Positions 7,539 through 15,310 of a stretch of DNA of 32,845 bases are shown in pieces. This stretch comes from a virus. Location: positions 1-32,845 of IMG/VR virus record IMGVR_UViG_3300034374_005174, one strand, 5' to 3'. Position 1 is the first letter of the stretch. The number at the start of each line of letters is the position of its first letter. The notes below the pieces were generated by a model that worked only from the letters and a program-made list of their open reading frames with translations, was not told where the DNA came from and did not search any database. Position numbers and translations under genes: made by a program.

Positions 7539-7944
7539 CTCTTATATACGCATCCATTAACTCATCAAATACTTCTAATGTCATAGTAACATAAGTATCT
7601 ATTGGCTTCTCAATCCTTGTTACCTTTTTGGTAACTTTAGTAAACAAGAAATTAAAGCCGGGGGGCATTTCTGTTAATGGTAATATGTTTATACTTAATG
7701 ATGATTTAGCTCTACTTACCATTTTTTTACACTGTACCTGTATCTGTCTAATATATACAGGTAGTGTCGGCTTAAACCAAATATCAATCTTAAGTGCATC
7801 TAAAGCAGTACTAAACTGTCTAGATGTACCTATTTCTGCAACCTTAAAGTTTTTATTGGTAGCAGGTATAAGATTAAACTTATCTGCAAACCACTTTACT
7901 GTCCACCTTTCAAATGAATGTCCTTGCCTTCTTTGATTAGCCAT
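7513..7944 (-). CDS. Holliday-junction-resolvase-like nuclease (143 aa)
   Basis: The order RRQGHSFERWTVKWFADKF, then SRQFSTALDALKIDIWF, then YIRQIQVQCKKM resembles archaeal-type (Hjc/VRR-like) resolvases: a Glu in the first helix (E12), Asp before a strand (D54), then the E-x-K strand. Here that strand reads Q71-C-K73, so the usual Glu of E-x-K is Gln. Either activity is reduced or another residue substitutes. Expected role: resolving branched DNA before packaging. Length suits a single-domain resolvase. Confidence 0.5.
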   Translation of the reverse strand: MANQRRQGHSFERWTVKWFADKFNLIPATNKNFKVAEIGTSRQFSTALDALKIDIWFKPTLPVYIRQIQVQCKKMVSRAKSSLSINILPLTEMPPGFNFLFTKVTKKVTRIEKPIDTYVTMTLEVFDELMDAYIRDEESKLLP

Positions 7945-8120
7945 TGTAATTTTTCTATGTATTGTGCAGCATCAAGTAATTCTTCTTGCAAATGATTTAA
8001 CCAATACAATACATCACCATTATTATCTGCTAATGTAGTACCATATTCTTCAAATCCTGCATTACTTCGCTTTACAATTTTGTTAATAATGCTATTCGTT
8101 ACTTTGTCCTTGGTAATCAT
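7896..8120 (-). CDS. MazG-like nucleotide pyrophosphohydrolase (74 aa)
   Basis: Short all-alpha protein. R-x-x-A-G-F-E-E-Y-G-T-T-L is followed by W-L-N-H-L-Q-E46-E47-L-L-D50-A-A-Q-Y, the E-E-x-x-D metal-binding pattern seen in compact phage MazG-type proteins. These hydrolyse (d)NTPs, or in some views ppGpp, to monophosphates. At 74 aa it is a minimal one-domain form. It overlaps the resolvase-like gene by 49 nt and the MPNWC gene by 29 nt. Assignment is from motif and spacing only. Confidence 0.5.
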   Translation of the reverse strand: MITKDKVTNSIINKIVKRSNAGFEEYGTTLADNNGDVLYWLNHLQEELLDAAQYIEKLQWLIKEGKDIHLKGGQ

Positions 8121-8685
8121 AATATTGTTTTAGTATCTTTTCTGCATCTTCTTTATCAAACCCATATCTAGTTATAGCTTCAATCTTATCTTCTTCTACT
8201 TCAAAATCGTTATCAAGTTCTAAATATAACTCTTCTGGTCTATTCTCCAAAACATATTCCCAATAACTATAACTTTCTTCTTTTACTATCTCACCATTTT
8301 CAAAGTAAATAATACCTGCAACACCCCAACCTGGCTCACCATACTCTAACCTACAGTTGATTTGGTACTGCTCACTTAACTTCTGTACAAATTCTGTTGG
8401 TGGTGACCATGCTGTATCAAATGTAAATATACCATCATTATAATGAAACTCATGTACATCCCACTTTGTTCCGTATTCGTTACAGTTATGGTTATACCAA
8501 TCAAAGTATTTATCGTCTTCAATTACATCCATAAGGTGCTGTATCTTATCATCTTTATAATAAGCAGCCCTATTTGTAGTTACTAAGGTTTCAAATAACC
8601 CTTTATCACCCATTTTATCTATTTTCTGTTCAATAGCATCACAGGTATCTTCTATTTCTAATATGTTACTGCACCAGTTCGGCAT
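8092..8685 (-). CDS. MPNWC-type ferredoxin-fold-like phage/plasmid protein (197 aa)
   Basis: The in-frame ATG at 8751 is rejected because the family signature MPNWCSNILEI starts at the ATG at 8685, with a 28-nt A/T-rich gap to the gene upstream. Proteins starting MPNWC.N.L.I (often called YubB or DUF1281-like) occur in plasmids and phages. They have a central W-S-P-P-T-E-F and a G-E-P-G-W-G-x-A motif, both visible here (TAWSPPTEFVQKLS and EYGEPGWGVAGI). Their function is unknown. The C-terminus is acidic and helical. Confidence 0.75.
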   Translation of the reverse strand: MPNWCSNILEIEDTCDAIEQKIDKMGDKGLFETLVTTNRAAYYKDDKIQHLMDVIEDDKYFDWYNHNCNEYGTKWDVHEFHYNDGIFTFDTAWSPPTEFVQKLSEQYQINCRLEYGEPGWGVAGIIYFENGEIVKEESYSYWEYVLENRPEELYLELDNDFEVEEDKIEAITRYGFDKEDAEKILKQYYDYQGQSNE

Positions 8686-8713
8686 TTTATTTATTTTATA
8701 ATGTTTACAAAAT

Positions 8714-8995
8714 TTACCATGACGCTTGATATTCGTAATAAACATCAGCATCTTGCAAATTTAACGGTATAGGCGAACAATCATCTTTACCATTATTAAA
8801 TTGTTCTACTATAAAACCATGTAGTGCATTAAACTTACGCCAATACGCTATTTCTTTAACAATGTAAGTAGGATTGTCCCACTGTGTTAATACTTTACCC
8901 TTATGTTCTACAGTAACAGTATGTCTATCTTCTTCTGGTGTAAATTCCCAGTTTTTTACATACTTACGCTTATACAGATACATATCTAGTCCCAT
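8714..8995 (-). CDS. MGLDMYL-type phage protein (93 aa)
   Basis: Starts MGLDMYLYK and contains E-I-A-Y-W-R-K-F-N-A-L-H-G-F, the two hallmarks of a widespread small phage/prophage protein of unknown function that I recall as 'MGLDMYL...YWRK.N.IH.W'. Length is normal for the type. It frequently travels with MPNWC-type genes, as here. The start overlaps the UDG-like gene by 26 nt. Confidence 0.7.
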   Translation of the reverse strand: MGLDMYLYKRKYVKNWEFTPEEDRHTVTVEHKGKVLTQWDNPTYIVKEIAYWRKFNALHGFIVEQFNNGKDDCSPIPLNLQDADVYYEYQASW

Positions 8996-9620
8996 AACTA
9001 AAGTTTTTAATGTCTGTTTGTAATAGCCAATCTAATGGCATGTCATAACGCTGTTTGTACAGTTCAGCAATCTGTTTAAAATACGGTGTAAATTTTATAT
9101 TCTTATTATAAGCTAGTGCAGCAGGGTGTACAGAATGAAAGTCGCCTGTAATAGTTTCTGCTGCATGCTTACCTAATGTCCATATAATAGGGTTGTGAGT
9201 ATACTTTAGATTAGTTAATAGAGTTTTGCTAAACTTCTTCCATCGTTGTACATGTGCAGTTGGATTAGAAGGTAAACAGGTGAGTGCTGTATTATATAAC
9301 AACACCCCCTGCCTTACCCAACCAATGAGTGTACTATCCAAGTTACCTTCATATCTATCAATGCCATACTCTTTGTATAACTGCCAAGCCATAACCTTAA
9401 GACTAAATGGTAAATCATCATAACGTCTTGGTGTAGGCGTAGCAAAAGCTATACCACTACAATCTGTGATGTTAGGGTAAGGACTTAAACCTACAATAAC
9501 AACTTTTACATTGTGTGGGTCTAACATTTCTAAACATCTGTAAACTTGGTCTGGATGTGGATTGCCCTCTAACTCTATATCTTCATGTAATGTATACTCT
9601 AACCATTGGTTAGGTATCAT
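8970..9620 (-). CDS. Family-1 uracil-DNA-glycosylase-like protein with altered active site (216 aa)
   Basis: The family-1 UDG framework is clear: V-V-I-V-G-L-S46-P-Y-P-N at residues 41-50, then G-I-A-F-A, then W-V-R-Q-G-V-L-L-Y-N110-T-A-L-T, then I-I-W-T-L-G-K-H-A, then H165-P-A-A-L. In active enzymes the first motif is GQDPYH, with the catalytic Asp attacking through water. Here that Asp is Ser (codon AGT). The rest of the motif (G-x-x-P-Y-P, HPAA) looks more like poxvirus D4 than bacterial Ung. D4 doubles as a polymerase processivity factor. With the primase directly upstream in the operon (4-nt overlap), a structural role at the replication fork is plausible. The alternative is a glycosylase with changed mechanism or substrate. 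Confidence 0.75.
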   Translation of the reverse strand: MIPNQWLEYTLHEDIELEGNPHPDQVYRCLEMLDPHNVKVVIVGLSPYPNITDCSGIAFATPTPRRYDDLPFSLKVMAWQLYKEYGIDRYEGNLDSTLIGWVRQGVLLYNTALTCLPSNPTAHVQRWKKFSKTLLTNLKYTHNPIIWTLGKHAAETITGDFHSVHPAALAYNKNIKFTPYFKQIAELYKQRYDMPLDWLLQTDIKNFSYGTRYVSV

Positions 9621-10705
9621 GTTAATATATGTTTAAATAAAGGATTGACTTTAAGAAACTTAGATAGTTCTATAGCCTCCATACTTCGTAGGCTTATGTT
9701 TATTCTATCTTGTACAGTATTCTTAAATTTACTTACTAGATGCGGTTGTTTAACTACGATGTCATCAACATCTTTACAGTCTGGAAACTCATTATCATCT
9801 ATAAACATAGTTTCTGCATTAACACCTTTACTGTTTAGTATCTCTGACATTTTATTAGCACCTTCAATACCTGGTGCATCATTGTCATACAATACATAAA
9901 CTATAGAATGTTTAAGCAAGAATGTTAAATCATCTGGTATCATACTTTCTGATTCTACACTATATATGTTTAGAGCAGGAAACAAGTTTTCTAATACCAT
10001 TAAGTCTTTCAAAGACTTGGTTAGTATTGCAGCAGAACTCTTAATATGTTCATTACCGTAATTAATGTGGTTCTTATCCATTGTACTAAATGGAAACCTT
10101 TTCTTATCAAAAGGTTGGTATAGTTTAGTTTGTCCTGTCTTAGGTTCGTAATAAGCATAACATATAGATTTAGGTTGTATTACATAGTTATTATAATACC
10201 AATTATACACACTATATACATTGTGCTTTCTTAACTGTTTACTGTTTATACCTCTTTTAGACCAATACTCCGCATCTGCTTTTCTGTATGCAGGTTTCTT
10301 ATCTGCTGTTACATACGGATTAAAGTGAAATGACTGTGTCTTACCAATTACTTTCTTATTACGTTTACTGTCTTGCTTAACTACTTTGCCTACTAGTTTA
10401 ATATTGTTATTGAATATAAACTTATTGACTATCATAGTTGTAGCAGCAGTCTTAGTAATGTTGTTTATCTTGGCTACAGCGTGTATGCAGTTATAACTGT
10501 TGTACTCTGGATATGCAAAGTCTGTAAATAATAATACACCTTTGTACTCTCTAATATAACAGTCGGGTTTTCTATCTGCACGCATCGGGTTTCTAATCAT
10601 TTCATTTACCTGTAACGTTGGACAATTAAGTATATCTCGCCATACTTCAAGTTGGTCTACATACTTAAATACGTCTTTTGGCTTAAATACTCTTGCAAAG
10701 TTCAT
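9617..10705 (-). CDS. DnaG-type primase with TOPRIM domain (362 aa)
   Basis: N-terminal residues 35-80 (NPMRADRKPDCYI...GVLLFTDF...NCIHAVAKI) match the 'P.R.E..PS......Y.DF......' region of CHC2-type primases, with a reduced set of cysteines (C28, C49, C73). The TOPRIM domain follows: A-A-I-L-T-K230-S-L-K-D234-L-M-V-L, and V-L-Y-D274-N-D276-A-P-G-I-E-G-A. The DxD is intact, but the usual catalytic Glu of the first TOPRIM motif is Lys. The protein should make RNA primers at the fork for the DnaB-like helicase encoded downstream of SSB. It is short (362 aa), with no helicase-interaction domain that I can identify. Confidence 0.75.
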   Translation of the reverse strand: MNFARVFKPKDVFKYVDQLEVWRDILNCPTLQVNEMIRNPMRADRKPDCYIREYKGVLLFTDFAYPEYNSYNCIHAVAKINNITKTAATTMIVNKFIFNNNIKLVGKVVKQDSKRNKKVIGKTQSFHFNPYVTADKKPAYRKADAEYWSKRGINSKQLRKHNVYSVYNWYYNNYVIQPKSICYAYYEPKTGQTKLYQPFDKKRFPFSTMDKNHINYGNEHIKSSAAILTKSLKDLMVLENLFPALNIYSVESESMIPDDLTFLLKHSIVYVLYDNDAPGIEGANKMSEILNSKGVNAETMFIDDNEFPDCKDVDDIVVKQPHLVSKFKNTVQDRINISLRSMEAIELSKFLKVNPLFKHILT

Positions 10706-10716
10706 AGGTATAAATT

Positions 10717-10746
10717 AAGGGTGTAGGCTATTACACCCACACCCTT
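10717..10746 (-). terminator. Hairpin between SSB and primase genes
   Basis: AAGGGTGT at 10717-10724 is perfectly complementary to ACACCCTT at 10739-10746, giving an 8-bp stem with a 14-nt loop just downstream of the SSB stop. On the minus strand only an AAUUUAU tract follows, so termination is probably partial. It could trim or stabilise the SSB mRNA, allowing more SSB than primase. Confidence 0.6.
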
Positions 10747-10751
10747 TGTAA

Positions 10752-11417
10752 TTAGAAATCAGAATAATCGTCACTTGTAGTTACAGTTGCCTTTTCTTCT
10801 TCTCTTACTGTCTTCTTCTGCAACTTATCGCTAATAGTTAAGTCATTCTTAATACTAAACAACGGATTACCACCATTTAGGTATGGGTTGTTAGGTACTT
10901 CTAAATACTTACCCTTGTATGTACAAATCAACTGACCTGGTACATTACTAAAGTTAGGATTAAGTGCCTTTAGCAAGTTGCTATAAAAGTCAACCATCTG
11001 CTTAAAGTTAATATTGCCTTGGTTCTGTTGTACATAAGCAACAAACTTAGACCTTACATCTTCTGATGCAGCATTAAAGTCAGCAGGGTGAAATGCAGAA
11101 ACAAACTGGTTCAAGTACAAGTTTACCTTTCTGGCTGTTCTTGCAAATGCTTCTTCTTGTGTTTCTGGTCTTTCTTGTCCATTAACCTTAATACTATCGT
11201 ATGGATATACATTACGTTCTGTAGGCTCAAATATCCTTGCCCTCAATGTACTACCATCTTTCTCAAAGTTAATGTCAACTGCTTGACCTGTAAAGTTTGG
11301 TGTATCAATGTTTACATGCGCTAAGCTAACTAGCTTTACATTGTCATTAATACCTGCATTAAATGCTGTTCCACCGCTGTTTTCTGTAGAGTAATCTACG
11401 CCAAAATTTAGACTCAT
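10752..11417 (-). CDS. ssb: Single-stranded DNA-binding protein (221 aa)
   Basis: A 221-aa protein ending in DDYSDF. An acidic tip with a terminal Phe is the partner-binding tail typical of SSBs. The N-terminal part is beta-rich (VKLVSLAHVNIDTPNFTGQAVDINFEKDGSTLRARIF), as expected for an OB fold of crAss-like phage SSBs, and a helical insert follows. It should coat single-stranded DNA and recruit replication and recombination proteins. It lies between the primase and the ATPase genes, with an 8-bp hairpin after its stop. The assignment rests on tail, fold pattern and context rather than on a catalytic motif. Confidence 0.6.
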   Translation of the reverse strand: MSLNFGVDYSTENSGGTAFNAGINDNVKLVSLAHVNIDTPNFTGQAVDINFEKDGSTLRARIFEPTERNVYPYDSIKVNGQERPETQEEAFARTARKVNLYLNQFVSAFHPADFNAASEDVRSKFVAYVQQNQGNINFKQMVDFYSNLLKALNPNFSNVPGQLICTYKGKYLEVPNNPYLNGGNPLFSIKNDLTISDKLQKKTVREEEKATVTTSDDYSDF

Positions 11418-11433
11418 TTTAATAATTTAATAG

Positions 11434-11625
11434 TTAATCAATTAATTCGTACTTAGGCTTTAACTTCTTAGTTTTAGGGTTTAGACCCATAGAATGAAGT
11501 ATGCTACTAATCTGTGTAACAGGTATTCTTACACCGTAAACATCATAGATATGCTTGTTCATCTCTTGTAGTGTTAACCTTTGGTCATACATTTTTCTAA
11601 ATGCGTCTTTTGTAATCTGTGTCAT
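11434..11625 (-). CDS. Small helix-turn-helix-like protein (63 aa)
   Basis: A basic 63-aa protein in which residues 17-50 (LTLQEMNKHIYDVYGVRIPVTQISSILHSMGLNPK) have the look of a winged-helix/HTH unit. Its start shares one base with the stop of the ATPase gene (TAATG), so the two are coupled. It could help load a replication protein or act as a small regulator; no family is recognised. Confidence 0.55.
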   Translation of the reverse strand: MTQITKDAFRKMYDQRLTLQEMNKHIYDVYGVRIPVTQISSILHSMGLNPKTKKLKPKYELID

Positions 11626-12284
11626 TAGTTGTAATATTTATGGATTTTATCTAATACAATTTGTAGGTCATTGTCCATCTCTGGTTCTAAACAACCCATT
11701 GGTGATTTAGCAGTAGCATAACCATCATTTTGTGTAATGAACTTATACTCTACTTTATTGGTAGATATGTTAAAGTCAGCTTTAGAAACTAACAAAAAAG
11801 TAAACAAGCCATCTAAATAAATAGCATTGTCAAGTAACTTACCTGCTGTCTTAATCTTCATTAAACCATCATCACCTTTTTCTGTATGAAAAGTAAATAC
11901 AATATTTACATCCTTACATTTCTTAGCTCTATCAACTAAATGAAACATATCTGATGCAAGTTCTGTCCACTTTTCATAGCCTTTGTCTTTTGCTCTACGC
12001 ATAACATCAAAACCCATTAAGTAACCTGCATCATCGATTACAATAGTTTTAAGGTCTTGTCTGTTAGTACAGATATAATCAATAACTGCACCAATAGTCT
12101 TAAAATCATCTGCATATACTAAATTACCACCTTCTTTAATACCTTCTTGGTAGTCTTTAGCATTACGAAACGGTAATGATTTATTACTTACATTAATAAT
12201 GCAAGTTTCTTTAGGGTTTAAGTTTCGTAGACTGGTACTCTTACCTGTACCGCTACTGCCCATTACTGCGATTAAATTCGCCAT
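11625..12284 (-). CDS. RecA-like P-loop ATPase, Sak4/AAA_24-type (219 aa)
   Basis: Walker A is G9-S-S-G-T-G-K-S16 and Walker B is I-V-I-D-D-A at residues 81-86. They are followed by a conserved F-T-F-H-T-E strand and a later K-S-P-M-G-C-L-E-P. This is the layout of phage AAA_24 / Sak4 single-domain ATPases, which anneal or pair single strands with help from SSB. The ATG at 12284 (MANLIAVMG) is chosen over the in-frame TTG at 12293. It overlaps the upstream small gene by 32 nt. With SSB, the exonuclease and the resolvase-like protein it forms a plausible recombination set. Confidence 0.75.
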   Translation of the reverse strand: MANLIAVMGSSGTGKSTSLRNLNPKETCIINVSNKSLPFRNAKDYQEGIKEGGNLVYADDFKTIGAVIDYICTNRQDLKTIVIDDAGYLMGFDVMRRAKDKGYEKWTELASDMFHLVDRAKKCKDVNIVFTFHTEKGDDGLMKIKTAGKLLDNAIYLDGLFTFLLVSKADFNISTNKVEYKFITQNDGYATAKSPMGCLEPEMDNDLQIVLDKIHKYYN

Positions 12285-12444
12285 AAGTGTCAATAAATTT
12301 AAGGTTATCTAATAATTGTTCTTTGGCTTCTTCTTCATCCATACCTTTCTTACAGTCTTCTATAAACCAAGCATAGTAATTAAGTATAGTTCTTCTATGC
12401 TCTGGGTACTTATCTAAATACTCTTTAAGTGTATCTACTAACAT
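12253..12444 (-). CDS. Small helical protein between helicase and ATPase (63 aa)
   Basis: Acidic, all-helical 63-residue protein (MLVDTLKEYLDKYPEHRRTILNYYAWFIEDCKKG...). It overlaps the helicase gene by 7 nt and the ATPase gene by 32 nt. No domain is recognised. Its position suggests a helicase or ATPase accessory factor, but nothing in the sequence proves this. Confidence 0.55.
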   Translation of the reverse strand: MLVDTLKEYLDKYPEHRRTILNYYAWFIEDCKKGMDEEEAKEQLLDNLKFIDTYGEFNRSNGQ

Positions 12445-13511
12445 AGATTATTAATTTTCTTATACACCTTATCAAGATTAGCAGCATCATTAGCAGGTGG
12501 TAGTATTCTTATATCACTTACCTTACCATCGAAGTAAAGTGGTACTTTCTCTCCTACACTACCATAACGCTGTTTAATGATATTCATCACTCTAAAATAC
12601 TTATCTAGTTTATTTGTGTTGTAACCTTCATAGGTATTTACACCATACCTAATTGGGTTATATAGACCAAACACATTCATATACGCTCTACCAGTAGTCT
12701 TACTGTCACCTAAACCTTGCAGCTTTGGTTCCATATAATTCTCCTTCTTATTGTCAACTGATTCTTGACTACTGTCTTGCTGTTGTATACAAAGGGCATT
12801 AAAGTTAAACATTTTAGTAACATAAAGTCGCATATATCTAACTAAATTATCTATAGCTGCTTTAAGATTAGTTTCACCTTTCTGCGGTATTAACTCACTA
12901 ACGTGGTCTATAATAACACTTGTAAACTGATTAGGGTTATTAGGTTTAAAGTGAGTATATGGTGGATTAGTATCTATAAAATCTGTAGCAGTTAGTTCTA
13001 CATCATTATTATAGAATGTACCTATACTTCTTGCATAATCTCTGATAGTTTTGTATATACCATAACTGTTGTATATATAGTCATAAAACGTAATGTAACT
13101 TTTATATTGCATAAACAACTGCTGAACATTAGACTTTTCTATAGTATCTAAATGTTCTTGTGGGTATGGTTCTACAAAACTTTGAAAGTCATTAATATTA
13201 CTTCTAATATTTAATGTCTTGTGTACCAGATAACTAAATAAGCCAAAGTCAAACTCTTCTTCTGATTCTTCTAAACCAAAATAAATTAGTCTGTAGTCTA
13301 GGTTATGTTTAATAGCAAAGTCTATTGCATCATACACATACAGCTTCTTAGCTAGTGTAGTCTTACCTACACTTGAATTAGCTGTTATGCAATCTAGACT
13401 ACCTTTAACAATACCAGGTACAATAGAACCAAGTCTAGGTAGGTTAAATGGTATACAATTAAGCTTACCTTCTAACTTATCTTGCCTTGCTTTTTTAATC
13501 TTATCTATCAT
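12438..13511 (-). CDS. DnaB-like replicative helicase (SF4, 357 aa)
   Basis: RecA-fold motor of the DnaB/gp4 superfamily. Walker A is A44-N-S-S-V-G-K50-T-T. A glutamate follows in I-Y-F-G-L-E-E-S (motif H1a). Walker B is S-V-I-I-D-H-V-S, then a Q-Q-Q-D-S-S motif H3-like segment and a G-D-S-K-T-T-G-R-A stretch that fits the DNA-binding loop/arginine-finger region. It lacks the DnaB N-terminal helical domain, being only 357 aa, which is common in phage forms. It should form a hexamer unwinding DNA ahead of PolA. Its start overlaps the stop of 13508-14050 by 4 nt. Confidence 0.8.
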   Translation of the reverse strand: MIDKIKKARQDKLEGKLNCIPFNLPRLGSIVPGIVKGSLDCITANSSVGKTTLAKKLYVYDAIDFAIKHNLDYRLIYFGLEESEEEFDFGLFSYLVHKTLNIRSNINDFQSFVEPYPQEHLDTIEKSNVQQLFMQYKSYITFYDYIYNSYGIYKTIRDYARSIGTFYNNDVELTATDFIDTNPPYTHFKPNNPNQFTSVIIDHVSELIPQKGETNLKAAIDNLVRYMRLYVTKMFNFNALCIQQQDSSQESVDNKKENYMEPKLQGLGDSKTTGRAYMNVFGLYNPIRYGVNTYEGYNTNKLDKYFRVMNIIKQRYGSVGEKVPLYFDGKVSDIRILPPANDAANLDKVYKKINNLC

Positions 13512-14050
13512 ATCATTCTACTTTTTCTTTCGTCATCTTCTGTGGTATATGCAATATATGCATACGTTGATAGAAACTTATCTAACTTAACAGGCATCTG
13601 TACATTTGAATAGTAATCAATAGTTTTATCTACTAATCTTTGTAAATCAAATGTACCTGTATGCTCACTAATACTTTTAGTAAGTTTGTAAAAGTTAGAT
13701 TGAGTAGTCATGTCATTAGTCAACACAGCATACTGCACTTCATTATTAGTATGACCTCTAGTTTTCATACCATTCTTACCAAGTAGCGATAAATACTCTA
13801 GAAACTGAATGTCGTTGTTACTATTAACAAATAGAGGGTATTTTAACTTTAACCTGCCGTTCTCTATGTCATGTGTACACAAATTAATTCTGTACAATGG
13901 CTCATTCATTGGTGTTATTATCTGACTGTTTATGATAGTATCAAGTAAACCATAGTCTTGAAACTCTACCGCATACGCAAATAATAATGATTCAGCAACA
14001 TCTAAGTTGTTTATCTTAATCTCCTCTATTAGTTGTTTGTTAAAATACAT
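13508..14050 (-). CDS. Hypothetical protein in replication operon (180 aa)
   Basis: Unrecognised 180-aa, mainly helical, soluble protein (MYFNKQLIEEIKINNLDVAESLLFAYAVEF...). It lies exactly between the SF2 helicase and the DnaB-like helicase, overlapping them by 11 and 4 nt. The N-terminal 'E..I...L..ALL.AY....Y' pattern is helical and could resemble a DnaB N-terminal-type or helicase-loader domain. This is an inference from position and helix content only. Confidence 0.6.
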   Translation of the reverse strand: MYFNKQLIEEIKINNLDVAESLLFAYAVEFQDYGLLDTIINSQIITPMNEPLYRINLCTHDIENGRLKLKYPLFVNSNNDIQFLEYLSLLGKNGMKTRGHTNNEVQYAVLTNDMTTQSNFYKLTKSISEHTGTFDLQRLVDKTIDYYSNVQMPVKLDKFLSTYAYIAYTTEDDERKSRMI

Positions 14051-15215
14051 AGGTAACTTTTTTATACTGTTCTAATATCTTGTCAACATTCTCACCATCT
14101 TTAGTACCTACTGCTTTTATTATGTGTATTTCTGGTTCTTGACTACGCATAGACCTACCTATACGTTGTACTGTACTTAACTCTTTACCATCAATACCTG
14201 TAATAAGACAAGCATCTAACTGTTTAAGGTTCATACCTTCATTAAGTATGCTACAGTTATATAACCTGTCTATGTAACCATTATTAAAAGCATCTACTAC
14301 TGATTGGTTGTCCTTCATTTTACTGTGGACTCGTGGATAATCTTTCTTATAATCTTCTGCTAACAAGTTACACTGTTCTATTGTACTACTAAAAACTATT
14401 ACACGGTTATTAAAAGTGTTAAGGATTTGTATAGCCTTATTAGTCTTAAGGTTATTAGTCCATTGCTTACGCTGTGACGCTTTGTTTAACCATAAGTTTC
14501 TTGCTACACCACCAAACTTATAATCATTCTGTGCTTTTAGTTGAAAGTATTTCTGTTTCCAAAAGTCAATATCATTACATAGCAGTTCATAATATTGCTT
14601 TTCTGTACATTGTATTCTTAAGCCTACACCTTTACGACTTAAGTAGTTAAAGCGTTCTGCATAGTTAATAGTTAACACTTGCTTATCTGCTTTTCTTACT
14701 CTTTCATAAAGTTGTGTTACATTCTTATCATCTAGGTGATATTCATGTATAAATATTTTAGGCTCTGGCAACATCTCACTATCAATAGCATCTTGTAAAC
14801 TAAACTTTATTAGTTTGTATTTACCTAACTGTGATAGTAAGAGTTTCTTTTCATAGGGTACTGTTGCTGACAGATAAATACCTATATCGTAGTCTATTTG
14901 CTTTAGCACCTGTAGTCTTTTGTCTGTAATTGCATGCGCCTCATCTAGTATAACTACGTCAAACTTAGTATCAGTATGTTTGTGTAACGAGTTGTATGTA
15001 GTAAAATAAAACTTACTACTGTCAATGTTCCACTTATTAATTTCGTCTAACCAGTTCTTTAGATGCGGTGTCTGTTTGTATACAAGCAAAGTTATCTTAC
15101 CACTACTTGCATCAAGTGCTATTTTAGACTTACCTAACCCTGTACCAAATTCAATTAGTACTCTGTTATTGTCATTAATAGCCTTTACAGCGTCTAATTG
15201 TAATTCATCTCTCAT
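14040..15215 (-). CDS. SF2 DNA/RNA helicase (391 aa)
   Basis: All main SF2 motifs are present: motif I E-F-G-T-G-L-G-K-S-K, motif Ia region T-T-Y-N-S-L, motif II V-V-I-L-D-E-A-H, motif III L-S-A-T, a C-terminal R-V-I-V-F-S-S-T, and motif VI Q-R-I-G-R-S-M-R. The DEAH box and short size fit phage UvsW/DEAD-type helicases that remodel branched DNA. I start it at the ATG at 15215 (MRDELQLDAVKAI), which aligns with the usual Q-motif start and has an A/T-rich leader. An ATG at 15284 would add 23 residues. Confidence 0.85.
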   Translation of the reverse strand: MRDELQLDAVKAINDNNRVLIEFGTGLGKSKIALDASSGKITLLVYKQTPHLKNWLDEINKWNIDSSKFYFTTYNSLHKHTDTKFDVVILDEAHAITDKRLQVLKQIDYDIGIYLSATVPYEKKLLLSQLGKYKLIKFSLQDAIDSEMLPEPKIFIHEYHLDDKNVTQLYERVRKADKQVLTINYAERFNYLSRKGVGLRIQCTEKQYYELLCNDIDFWKQKYFQLKAQNDYKFGGVARNLWLNKASQRKQWTNNLKTNKAIQILNTFNNRVIVFSSTIEQCNLLAEDYKKDYPRVHSKMKDNQSVVDAFNNGYIDRLYNCSILNEGMNLKQLDACLITGIDGKELSTVQRIGRSMRSQEPEIHIIKAVGTKDGENVDKILEQYKKVTYVF

Positions 15216-15310
15216 AATAATAAAATATGTGCGCACTACTTTCGCACAATTTAAATAGCTAATAAACGAGTTATTAAATGCCATACCAGTAGTGTAAGGA
15301 TGTATGTACC

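Noticed and set aside
8686-8751. N-terminal extension of the MPNWC protein to the ATG at 8751
   Set aside because: The family signature begins at MPNWC, and the extension would overlap the upstream gene by 38 nt.
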